A stretch of 64,000 nucleotides of DNA from the NCBI GenBank assembly GCA_963851245.1, contig CAWKOH010000009.1, positions 62,001 through 126,000 of the forward strand. Direction: 5' to 3'. The position numbers and the translations under genes are program-made. Below, one piece after another: positions 34,336 to 42,286 of this stretch (positions within the stretch are counted from its first letter, which is position 1; the number at the start of each line of letters is the position of its first letter). Below the pieces are notes generated by a model. That model was not told the origin of the DNA. It ran no database searches and worked only from the letters and a program-made list of their open reading frames with translations. This DNA comes from CAWKOH01 sp963851245 (GTDB taxonomy: Bacteria; Actinomycetota; Acidimicrobiia; Acidimicrobiales; Palsa-688).

Positions 34336-35097
34336 ATGTCCACGACCACCCGGGACCGGGTGCTCGCCATGGCCAACGAGACTGGGGCCCGATTGCTTCA
34401 TCTGACGGAGCGATTCGTCCTGCGCGCCTCTACGGTGCCCACCACGCCCTTTCTGCCACCCGACACCTTCAGCTGGATACCGGAGCTCGAGGAGCACTGG
34501 TCGACGATCCGGGCCGAGCTCGACGACGTCCTCAGCTTCCGGAACGACCTGCCCAACTTTCAGGACATCTCGGTTGACCAGGCGTCCATAACCGACGACG
34601 ACGGTTGGAAGACCTACTTTTTCTTCGGATACGGCTTCCGCGCCGACGCCAACTGCGCGCGGTGCCCGGGGACGGCCGCCCTTCTGGATGCGATTCCCGG
34701 TCTGACCACCGCCTTCTTCTCGATTCTGTCTCCCGGCAAGCACATCGGCGAGCACCGCGGGCCATGGCGAGGGGTGCTCAGGTACCACCTGGCCCTCAAG
34801 GTTCCGGAGCCGGCCCAATCAGCGGGCATTTCGGTCGGCGGCCAGGTCGAGCATTGGGAGGAGGGGCATAGCCTCCTCTTCGACGACGGCTACGAGCACT
34901 TCGCTTGGAATGACACCGGTGGCGTCCGGGTTGTGCTTTTCGTCGACGTAATCCGGCCGTTGAGACAACCGGCGGATCAGATCAACCGAGCCCTGATCTG
35001 GATCATCGGCCGGTCCCCTTACATACGAGACGCCCGCAACCGCCATGAAGCCTGGGAGCAGCGCTTCGAGGCGTTGCGATCGGGACCAGCCAGATGA
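34336..35097 (+). CDS. Aspartyl/asparaginyl beta-hydroxylase-like Fe(II)/2-oxoglutarate dioxygenase (253 aa)
   Basis: The double-stranded beta-helix is recognisable from FFSILSPGKHIGEHRGPWRG, then RYHLALKVP, HWEEGHSLLFDDGYEHFAWN and RVVLFVDVIRP. His residues in HIGEH and YEH are the probable iron ligands, and Arg in VLRYH/GVRV binds 2-oxoglutarate. The family includes LpxO and OlsC/OlsE-like enzymes that hydroxylate lipid acyl chains, as well as peptide hydroxylases. Its stop overlaps the start of the alpha-oxoamine synthase (ATGA), so the two are translationally coupled, which favours lipid or amino-ketone chemistry. Confidence 0.75.
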   Translation: MSTTTRDRVLAMANETGARLLHLTERFVLRASTVPTTPFLPPDTFSWIPELEEHWSTIRAELDDVLSFRNDLPNFQDISVDQASITDDDGWKTYFFFGYGFRADANCARCPGTAALLDAIPGLTTAFFSILSPGKHIGEHRGPWRGVLRYHLALKVPEPAQSAGISVGGQVEHWEEGHSLLFDDGYEHFAWNDTGGVRVVLFVDVIRPLRQPADQINRALIWIIGRSPYIRDARNRHEAWEQRFEALRSGPAR

Positions 35098-36293
35098 CCG
35101 ACACCCCGCCGAAACTCAGCGGTGACGTCTTCGCCAAGGTCGACGACCCGCGGCTCGAGGAGTGGCGTTTCGCCGAAGCGCTCGACCTGATCCCGTTCTA
35201 TCGCGAGCTCGATGGCGAGGTGGGGCCGACTTCGAGGTTCCAGGGCCGTCCGATGGTGATGCTGGGCTCCAATAACTACCTCGGCCTGACCACTGACCCG
35301 CGGGTGCGGCGGGCAGCCGTGGCGGCGATCCGGCGTTATGGGACGGGGGTGACCGGCAGCCGGCTCCTGAATGGGACTCTGCCTCTCCACACCCAGCTCG
35401 AGGAGCTGCTGGCGGACTGGGTCGGGACCGAAGCAGCGCTGGTCTTCACTACCGGCTACGCCGCCAACCTGGGCCTGATCGGCGCCCTTGTAGGCGCCGG
35501 CGACGCCGCGCTGGTGGATTCGGCTGCTCACGCCAGTCTGGTGGACGGGGCCAGGTTTTCCGAGGGGACCCTCCGGGCCTTTCGGCACAACCGCCCCAAC
35601 AGCCTGCGCCGGGCCTTGCGGTCGTGGCGGGAGCAGCCGGCGGCGGGAGGGGTCCTGGTCGCCGTCGACGGGATCTATTCCATGGAGGGCGATCGGGCTC
35701 CGCTCCCCCAGGTCGCCGAGTTATGCACCGAGTTCGGTGCCCGTCTGCTCGTCGACGAGGCCCACGCCCTCGGGGTCGTCGGGCCGGGGGGAGCCGGCAT
35801 GGCGGCCGAAGCAGACGTGCGGCCAGACCTGATCATGGGGACCTTCTCCAAGTCGCTGGCGAGCTGTGGCGGCTTCGTCGGGGGCCCTAGGTCGGTAATC
35901 GAATACTTGAAGATCACCTGTCGGCCGCTGATGTTCACCGCCGCGGGGACGCCAGCGGCACTGGCGGCGGCGCTGGAGGCCGCTCGGATCGCTCGAGTCG
36001 AGGACTGGCGGCGGGAAGCGATCTCGAGCCGGGCCGAACGGCTGCGAGCCGGGCTCAGGGAACTGGGCTACCGGGTCGGTGAGGAGGTGGAGAGCGCCAT
36101 CGTTCCAGTCCACGTCGGCGATAATTGGGAGGCGGGGCGGCTATGGAAGGCCCTCCTGGATAACGGGGTCTACACCAACTGCGCCATCCCGCCCGCAGTG
36201 CCCATGGCCCTTCTGCGAACGTCGGTCATGGCCACCCACACCGACGCTGATATCGACCGGGCCTTGGAGGGGTTCAGCCGGGCACGGGTTTAA
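35094..36293 (+). CDS. Alpha-oxoamine synthase, serine palmitoyltransferase-like (399 aa)
   Basis: A PLP enzyme that condenses an amino acid with an acyl thioester. The catalytic lysine is in GTFSKSLASCGGF and the stacking His in DSAAHASLVDG. The position next to bioD/bioB would suggest BioF, but diagnostic segments resemble bacterial serine palmitoyltransferase: MLGSNNYLGLT, TGSRLLNGTLPLH, FTTGYAANLG, FRHN, GIYSMEGDRAPL, RPLMFTA and the ending GVYTNCAIPPAVP with LLRTSVMATHT. It is coupled to the preceding dioxygenase, and its stop TAA shares TTAA with the convergent GNAT gene. Either 3-ketodihydrosphingosine-type or 8-amino-7-oxononanoate chemistry is possible. Confidence 0.8.
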   Translation: MTDTPPKLSGDVFAKVDDPRLEEWRFAEALDLIPFYRELDGEVGPTSRFQGRPMVMLGSNNYLGLTTDPRVRRAAVAAIRRYGTGVTGSRLLNGTLPLHTQLEELLADWVGTEAALVFTTGYAANLGLIGALVGAGDAALVDSAAHASLVDGARFSEGTLRAFRHNRPNSLRRALRSWREQPAAGGVLVAVDGIYSMEGDRAPLPQVAELCTEFGARLLVDEAHALGVVGPGGAGMAAEADVRPDLIMGTFSKSLASCGGFVGGPRSVIEYLKITCRPLMFTAAGTPAALAAALEAARIARVEDWRREAISSRAERLRAGLRELGYRVGEEVESAIVPVHVGDNWEAGRLWKALLDNGVYTNCAIPPAVPMALLRTSVMATHTDADIDRALEGFSRARV

Positions 36294-37420
36294 CCGGACA
36301 GTTCCCGCTGGTAGAGGCGCCAGACCTTGGAGCGATGAGCGCCCATGGCCTCCATCTGGGTGTTGATCCGATGGTTGCTAGCCAGGGTCCACGACGCCTC
36401 GGCGAGAGCGATGCCGTCCGCCCTCAGCCGGTCCACGATCTCCCGGTAGAGGAGCGGTCCCAGCGCCAGGTGCTGATAGTCGGGTCGGACACCCAGCGCC
36501 CAGACCCGGACTCGTTTCGGCTTCTTGCGTCCCGTCAGTAGCGGGTACCACCCTGTCGGGAACAGCCGCCCGGATCGCACCCCGCGCATCAAGAGGTTCA
36601 CGTCGGGCAGGGCCAGGCAGACGGCCACCACCTTCCCGTCCTCGGCCTCGAGGCCGAAGGCCCAGTGAGGCTCGATGATCTGCTTCAACTGCCCGGCGAG
36701 ATGCCGGACCTCCGCCTGGGGCATAGGGGCGAAGCCCCAGTTGTCGCTCCAGGCTGCGTTGTAGACCTCGAAGAAGCGACCCACCTCGGCGTCGTAGTCG
36801 TCCATTCGGATCTGTCGCACCACCACCTTCGACCGCGTTTGGATCCGGTCCAAGGTCCGGCGTTGGCGCTCCGACAGCTCGGTGTTGATCGACTCGAACC
36901 GCCACGCCCACAGATCCATGGCCGGTTCCCAGCCCTGCTCCAACCATAAGTTCTCGTAATAGCGCGGATTCTGCAGCGTGAGTAGGGCCGGAGGGTCGTC
37001 GAAGCCCTCGACCAGAAGGCCGAGCTCATCGTTGGTGGTGAAGCAGGCGGGTCCGACACAGGTTCGGGCGCCCCTGTGCCGGCACCACTCCCAAGCCGCC
37101 TCGAACAGCGCCCCGGCCACAGCCGGGTCGTCGAAGGCGTCGAAAAAGCCGACCCAGCCCCACTTCACCCCCTGGTACTCGTCGAAGAGCGAGTCGACAC
37201 AGGCGCCCACCCGGCCGACGGGCCGGCGGTGGCGGAAGGCGATCCAGAGGGCCACGTCCTGGTGGGCCATCGCTGGATGTCTAGGTGACAGCCGGTCGTG
37301 CACGCTAAACCGGAGGGGCGGGATCCAGTCGGGGTCGCCCCCGTGGATACGGAACGGCACATCCACGAACGCTCGGCGGCCGAGTAGCCCGCCGACGCGC
37401 CGTATCTCGATCGCAGACAT
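36290..37420 (-). CDS. Large GNAT-like acyltransferase (376 aa)
   Basis: The N-terminal half (PFRIHGGDPDWIPPLR, CVDSLFDEYQG, GFFDAFDD) and C-terminal half (GLEAEDGKVVAVCLALPDVN, then VRVWALGVRPDYQHLALGPL) show a GNAT fold of the large YghO-like type. The A-L-x-V-x-P-x-x-Q-x-x-x-x-G region is the acyl-CoA loop. Substrates are unknown. It converges on the alpha-oxoamine synthase with overlapping stops. A GNAT-like protein serves as ceramide synthase in Caulobacter, so N-acylation of a long-chain base is a testable idea. ATG 37420 is preferred over the longer open frame. Confidence 0.65.
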   Translation of the reverse strand: MSAIEIRRVGGLLGRRAFVDVPFRIHGGDPDWIPPLRFSVHDRLSPRHPAMAHQDVALWIAFRHRRPVGRVGACVDSLFDEYQGVKWGWVGFFDAFDDPAVAGALFEAAWEWCRHRGARTCVGPACFTTNDELGLLVEGFDDPPALLTLQNPRYYENLWLEQGWEPAMDLWAWRFESINTELSERQRRTLDRIQTRSKVVVRQIRMDDYDAEVGRFFEVYNAAWSDNWGFAPMPQAEVRHLAGQLKQIIEPHWAFGLEAEDGKVVAVCLALPDVNLLMRGVRSGRLFPTGWYPLLTGRKKPKRVRVWALGVRPDYQHLALGPLLYREIVDRLRADGIALAEASWTLASNHRINTQMEAMGAHRSKVWRLYQRELSG

Positions 37421-37484
37421 CCGGGCGACCGTACCCGACTGCGCAGTTGTGTTTCGGACCGCTCGGGCTGGCAAGCTATCTCCG

Positions 37485-38519
37485 ATGCCAGATACCAGCA
37501 ATGGCGACTTGCCGCTTCCCCCCGTCGAACGGGTACGTCCGGGTCTTTGGAGTATTCCGGTTCCCATCCCGAACAACCCCCTCCGGTACGTCCTGGTCTA
37601 CGCCTTCGAGTCCGAGGGGGGCCCCTACCTGATAGACGCCGGTTGGAACACCGACGACGCCTGGAACACTCTCGTGGCCGGACTCAGCGAAGCGGGCTTC
37701 GTGGCATCCGACGTGCAAGGCGTGATGGTCACCCACATTCACCCCGATCATTACGGGCTAGCCGGTCGGATCCGGGAAGCCTCGGGAGCCTGGGTCGCCC
37801 TCCATCCGGCCGATGCCGATCTGATCACGGCCCGCTACGACGAGCCCGACGATCTGCTGGAGAAGATGGGCGCCATGCTCAGGCGCGACGGAGCACCTGC
37901 CGCCGAAATCGACACCCTTCGTAACGCGTCGATGCCGGTCAGGGGATGGGTCTACGCAGCTACGCCAGACATCCTCATCGAAGACGGTGACCGGCCTCAG
38001 GTGCCCGGCTGGGATCTGACCGCCATCTGGACGCCGGGACATTCTCCGGGGCACCTCTGCTTCTACGAGCCCAAGAACCGCCTCATGCTTTCCGGTGACC
38101 ACGTCCTGCCTCGGATCACCCCGAACATTTCGTTCCATCCGCAGGCCGGACCCGATCCATTGGGAGACTTCCTGTCTTCGCTCGACAAGGTGGCGGCCTA
38201 CGACACCGAGGGGGTCCTGCCCGCTCACGAGTACCGGTTCGACGACCTCGGCGCTCGCGTTAATGAGCTGAAGGGTCACCATCAAGCCCGATTCGACGAG
38301 GTGCTGGCGGCGGTTCGCGACGGTGAAACCACGGCCTGGCAAATCGCCGGCCGCATGACGTGGAACCGCCCCTGGGAGGAGATCCAGGGGTGGATGCGCC
38401 GGGCTGCGGTGGGCGAGACGCTGGCTCACCTTCAATACCTGGAGCTTCGGGGCGTGCTCGAAGAGGAGGTCGGGGAGCCCTCGCACTGGCGCATCGTGGA
38501 CGCCGCTAAACGAGCCTGA
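37485..38519 (+). CDS. Metallo-beta-lactamase-fold hydrolase (344 aa)
   Basis: The metal motif VTHIHPDHYGLAG (H-x-H-x-D-H) is complete, with further ligands in TPGHSPGHLCFYEP, SGDHVLPR and LPAHEYRF. A C-terminal winged-helix-like region (about residues 265-340) is usual in LACTB2-like/acyl-type hydrolases. It probably cleaves thioesters or similar bonds. ATG 37485 is close to the divergent GNAT start; its TGA overlaps the ATG of the CorA gene by one base. Confidence 0.85.
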   Translation: MPDTSNGDLPLPPVERVRPGLWSIPVPIPNNPLRYVLVYAFESEGGPYLIDAGWNTDDAWNTLVAGLSEAGFVASDVQGVMVTHIHPDHYGLAGRIREASGAWVALHPADADLITARYDEPDDLLEKMGAMLRRDGAPAAEIDTLRNASMPVRGWVYAATPDILIEDGDRPQVPGWDLTAIWTPGHSPGHLCFYEPKNRLMLSGDHVLPRITPNISFHPQAGPDPLGDFLSSLDKVAAYDTEGVLPAHEYRFDDLGARVNELKGHHQARFDEVLAAVRDGETTAWQIAGRMTWNRPWEEIQGWMRRAAVGETLAHLQYLELRGVLEEEVGEPSHWRIVDAAKRA

Positions 38520-39583
38520 TGGCGACCGCTCCGGTGCAGGCCGGAGGGCCCCGGTTGGTCCGGACTCTGGTAGACGCCACCGGTTCGGTGATCAGTGGGG
38601 TCGGACGTGAGGACATCGAGAACCGGCTCGAGTCCGGCGCGTTCTTCTGGCTCGATCTACCGGCGGTTGGCGACGAGGAGCTGGCCTGGTTGCGGGACCT
38701 GTTCCACTTCCATCCCCTCGCCATCGAGGACGCCGAGCACTTTCGTCAGCGGCCGAAGCTCGACGAGTACGACGGCTACGTCGTCCTCATCCTGTACGGC
38801 TCGGGAGCCGAAGCCTCGTCCGGTGACGACTCGCTCGACACACCCGGCGCTGGCTGCTCGCCGGACGAAGTGGAGTCGGTGAGCGAAGTCCACTGTTTCG
38901 TTTCCGCCAAGTACCTGGTCACCGTCCACCGCGGTAACTGTCCCGCCTTTCGGGGCCTTCTAAAGCGGCTGCAAGTGCATTCGGTGATCGGCGAGGGGCC
39001 GAGGCGCCTCTTCTACCGGATGGCCGACACCCTGGTCGACAGCTTCTTTCCGGTGCTCTCGGACCTCGACGACGGCATCGACGCCCTTCAGGCCGCGATT
39101 ATGGGCCGGCCGACCAACGATCAACTGGCCCAGCTCCTCGCTTACCGGAGCGCCTTGATAACCCTCCGCCGGGTCATAGCTCCGCAGCGGGACCTCTTCG
39201 CCAGCCTGGCCAGCGGGGTAACGTCCCTCCCGGGCCTTGATGCCGAGGCCCAGCGCTACTTCCGCGACGTGTACGACCATCTTATCCGGCTATCAGACCT
39301 GGTGGACAGCTACCGTGACCTGCTGTCGGGGACGACCGACGCCTACCTGTCGGTGGTCTCCAACCAGCTGAACCTGGTGATGAAGCAGCTCACGATCATC
39401 GCCACTATCTTCCTGCCCCTGTCCTTCCTGACCGGTTTCTTCGGGCAGAACTTTGCCTGGCTGGTAAGGGAGCTCGGAAGCTTCTGGGCCTTCATAGTTC
39501 TCGGACTGGGCACCGAAGTCGTAGCTGTCACGGCCCTCCTGGCCATGTTCTACAAGCGGGGCTGGTTGGGCAGTCAGACCTGA
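38519..39583 (+). CDS. CorA-family divalent metal transporter with GQN motif (354 aa)
   Basis: A long cytoplasmic N-terminal domain (FHFHPLAIEDAEHFRQRPKL is the signature region) leads to two C-terminal membrane spans. The pore motif, normally G-M-N, is G-Q-N here (LTGFFGQNFAWLV). This variant occurs in a subset of CorA/ZntB-like proteins. It is probably a pentameric Mg2+ or other divalent cation channel. Start overlaps the preceding stop; the acyl-CoA synthetase follows after 17 bases. Confidence 0.88.
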   Translation: MATAPVQAGGPRLVRTLVDATGSVISGVGREDIENRLESGAFFWLDLPAVGDEELAWLRDLFHFHPLAIEDAEHFRQRPKLDEYDGYVVLILYGSGAEASSGDDSLDTPGAGCSPDEVESVSEVHCFVSAKYLVTVHRGNCPAFRGLLKRLQVHSVIGEGPRRLFYRMADTLVDSFFPVLSDLDDGIDALQAAIMGRPTNDQLAQLLAYRSALITLRRVIAPQRDLFASLASGVTSLPGLDAEAQRYFRDVYDHLIRLSDLVDSYRDLLSGTTDAYLSVVSNQLNLVMKQLTIIATIFLPLSFLTGFFGQNFAWLVRELGSFWAFIVLGLGTEVVAVTALLAMFYKRGWLGSQT

Positions 39584-39600
39584 CCGGTACCATCGCTTCT

Positions 39601-41241
39601 GTGTCCGATTGGAACTTCGCCGAGGTCTGGGAGCTGGTCGCCGCGGCCCATCCCGACGCCGCTGCTCTCGGCCAGGGTCCCAAGCGGGTGGTGTGGCAGG
39701 CCTTCGACCGGCGGGCCGACGGGGTGGCGGCCGGATTGCTCGCCGGCGGTCTCGGCCGGCAGGCCAAGGTGGCCGAGTATTTGTACAACTGCCCGGAGTA
39801 CATGGAGACCCTCTTCGGGGTGTTCAAGGCCGGTTTGGTGCCGGTGAACACCAACTACCGCTACACCGAGGACGAACTCGTCTACCTCTGGGACAACGCG
39901 GACGCGGAGGCCGTCGTCTTCCACGGGTCGTTCTCCGACCGGGCCGCAGCTGCGCGCCGTCGCCTTCCGGCCGTGAAGCAGTGGTGGTGGGTCGACGACG
40001 GCACGGCTCCCTGTCCCGACTGGGCTTCTCCGTACGAGAGCTTCGCCGCCGCCCCTGTGCCGGGCCGCTTTCGGGCTCGCTGGGGGCGCAGCGGGGACGA
40101 CTTGTTGTTCGTGTACACGGGGGGAACCACGGGCTTGCCCAAAGGCGTTATGTGGCGCCAGGACGACCTGTTTGCCGTGCTGAACCGGATGGGCGAGCTC
40201 AGGTACCCGGAGGAGGGTGGATTGTCTGGAGTCCGGGAGACCCTCGCATCACCGGCGAAGCACCCCCCGGCCCGGCTGCTCCCGGGACCCCCGCTCATGC
40301 ACGGCACGGGGCTCTTCACGGCCATGTCGGTCCTGAGCAGCGCCGGTTCGGTGCTAATGCTCGAATCTCGTCACTTCGACCCCCATGGACTTCTCGACAC
40401 CATCCAGCGAGAGCGCATCACCCAGCTGTCGATTGTCGGCGACGCGTTCGCCAAGCCTCTTCTGGCGGCGTTGGACGCCGAGCCGGACCGATGGGATATC
40501 TCTTCGCTGTGGCTCATCGTGAGCTCCGGCGTCATCTGGTCCGCCGACGTCAAGGCCGGATTGTTGAAGCACAATCCTCGACTCATGATGGTCGACAGCC
40601 TCGGATCGTCCGAGGCAGTGGGGATGGCCCGCTCCACCTCCAAGCTCGGTAGCACGTCCTCCACGGCTGGTTTCGAGCTTGGACCGGGTGCGAGAGTCAT
40701 CGGCGACGACGGAGTGGACGTGGTACCGGGTTCTGGCCAGGCCGGCCGGGTGGCCATTCGAGGTCGGGGCCCGATCGGTTACTACAAGGATCCCGAGAAA
40801 TCCGCCAACACCTTCGTGATGCTCGACGGTGAGCGATGGACTATTCCGGGCGACTTCGCCACGGTTGGGTCCGACGGCACGGTCCAGCTGCTCGGGCGTG
40901 GTTCGGGCTGCATAAATACCGGGGGAGAGAAGGTCTTCCCGGAAGAGGTGGAGGAAGCCCTCAAGCTTCACCCAGCTGTCGCTGACGCCGTTGTGGTCGG
41001 GGTGCCGGACGCTCGTTTCGGCGAGGCGGTGACCGCTCTGGTCGAGTACACGCCGGGCTCGGGCGGGATCGCCGACGCCGCGCTGGCCGAATGGGTCAAG
41101 GCCCGCTTGGCCGCCTACAAGGCGCCCCGCCGCCTCATCGGTGTGACCACCATCGGGCGGTCACCGAACGGCAAGGTCGACTACCGCCGCTGGCGGGAAT
41201 TTGCCGCCGATGCGGTCAAGGGAGGGTCGAAACCGAGCTGA
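39601..41241 (+). CDS. Acyl-CoA synthetase, FadD-like (546 aa)
   Basis: An adenylate-forming ligase: AMP motif VYTGGTTGLPKGVMW, the A5-like DSLGSSEAVG, the hinge GDFATVGSDG, and C-terminal LGRGSGCINTGGEKVFPEE with the catalytic lysine in RSPNGKVDYR. It activates a carboxylic acid with ATP and CoA. Mycobacterial FadD17/FadD2-type proteins look similar. GTG 39601 start. Its 3' end overlaps the convergent lipoprotein gene by 26 bases. Fatty acids for the nearby lipid genes could be its substrates (inference). Confidence 0.9.
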   Translation: MSDWNFAEVWELVAAAHPDAAALGQGPKRVVWQAFDRRADGVAAGLLAGGLGRQAKVAEYLYNCPEYMETLFGVFKAGLVPVNTNYRYTEDELVYLWDNADAEAVVFHGSFSDRAAAARRRLPAVKQWWWVDDGTAPCPDWASPYESFAAAPVPGRFRARWGRSGDDLLFVYTGGTTGLPKGVMWRQDDLFAVLNRMGELRYPEEGGLSGVRETLASPAKHPPARLLPGPPLMHGTGLFTAMSVLSSAGSVLMLESRHFDPHGLLDTIQRERITQLSIVGDAFAKPLLAALDAEPDRWDISSLWLIVSSGVIWSADVKAGLLKHNPRLMMVDSLGSSEAVGMARSTSKLGSTSSTAGFELGPGARVIGDDGVDVVPGSGQAGRVAIRGRGPIGYYKDPEKSANTFVMLDGERWTIPGDFATVGSDGTVQLLGRGSGCINTGGEKVFPEEVEEALKLHPAVADAVVVGVPDARFGEAVTALVEYTPGSGGIADAALAEWVKARLAAYKAPRRLIGVTTIGRSPNGKVDYRRWREFAADAVKGGSKPS

Positions 41242-41713
41242 CGTACCAGCCCTTGGGAGAGGTGGACACATAGAGCTGGTAGATCGAGTCGCTCGGTGAA
41301 GCGCCGCCCGGGGGACCGTATGTGCACACGATGGGAGGGAACGCCGCGCTGCAGCCTCGCGGGATCGCCAGGCCGGGCCCAGGATAGGGCGCCGCGAACA
41401 GCTGGTCCACGGCCGAGGGAGTGGCCACCGCGCTGGCGCCGGCCCGGTCATCCGCGGCCCAGGACGCGACCAGCTGGTCCGCAGCCTGATCGGGCGTCTG
41501 CCGCGGAGCCGAAGGTAGCAGCGTGGTGCTCGTCGTCGGGGCGCTGGAGGGTGCCGTAGTGGTCCCTGCCAGGGATGTGCGGGGAGAGGACGTCGTTGCC
41601 GCGGGGCCCACCGCGCCACTACCGGTAGAGCAAGCGGTGGTGATCGCCCCGAGTACGAGAACCAGGCACAGATCCCGCAGGACGTGCGAGGAGCGTATCG
41701 ACACGGCGCTCAT
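41216..41713 (-). CDS. Putative secreted lipoprotein (165 aa)
   Basis: N-terminal signal with lipobox AITTAC, followed by a Thr/Ser/Pro-rich linker of about 45 residues and a compact C-terminal domain with one likely disulfide pair (GCSAAF, IVCTYG). No family recognised; the architecture is typical of actinobacterial small lipoproteins. It is divergent from the membrane-protein gene at 41791. Confidence 0.7.
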   Translation of the reverse strand: MSAVSIRSSHVLRDLCLVLVLGAITTACSTGSGAVGPAATTSSPRTSLAGTTTAPSSAPTTSTTLLPSAPRQTPDQAADQLVASWAADDRAGASAVATPSAVDQLFAAPYPGPGLAIPRGCSAAFPPIVCTYGPPGGASPSDSIYQLYVSTSPKGWYVSSVSTLP

Positions 41714-41790
41714 CCTTACCGGTGGATGGCTTTATCGGGGCGCATCCCGAAGGACGCGCTCCGGTGCGTCCCGACTACCGTCTCGGGTCC

Positions 41791-42262
41791 GTGGTACTCG
41801 CGGCCACGCCCGGCCACCAGGGCGTCTTCGACGTGCTGGTCGGCCTGCACGTCCTGTGCGCTCTCGTCGGCTTCGGATCGGTGGCGATCAGCGGCGTCTA
41901 CGGAGCCTGGATGCGCCGGACGGAAGAGGCGGATGACTCCGAAGAGACGGCCCGCTATTTTCAATCACGCGGATGGCCGGAGTTGTTGGTCCTGGCTGTA
42001 CCCGTTTTCGGCGTCGCCGCCATCGGCTTCCGCCCTGACGGAGCGGACTTCGGCGACCTGTGGGTGATCGGCGGATTGGTCGTTGTGGGCCCTCGCCGCA
42101 GGTCTTCTGTTGGGAGTGGTCCGCCCGGCGGAGAACCGGATCCGCGCCGGCAAGTCGGACCACAGCGTTCACAGCTCGGGAGCTCGCTTGATGTGGGCGG
42201 CTGCCGCCTCCGACGTCCTCTTTGTGCTCGCCCTGGCTCTCATGGTCACGCAACCAGCATGA
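41791..42262 (+). pseudogene. DUF2269-like integral membrane protein, frameshifted
   Basis: GTG 41791 opens VFDVLVGLHVLCALVGFGSV, a first membrane span, then a polar loop with Y-x-F-x-S-R, and a second span PELLVLAVPVFGVAAIGF. After GDLWVIGGL the frame is lost near 42083; the third and fourth spans (LWALAAGLLLGVVRP, then VLFVLALALMV) follow in another frame to TGA 42262. It is the first gene of the frameshift-dense block up to 48 kb, so a base-call error is possible. Confidence 0.6.
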
Positions 42263-42286
42263 CCGGCCGTACCATGCCGCGGAGAT

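Noticed and set aside
33653..36293. A plain bioD-bioF call for the biotin locus
   Set aside because: Not excluded, but key BioD residues are missing, a dioxygenase intervenes, and the PLP enzyme's diagnostic segments are closer to serine palmitoyltransferase, so symbols were withheld.
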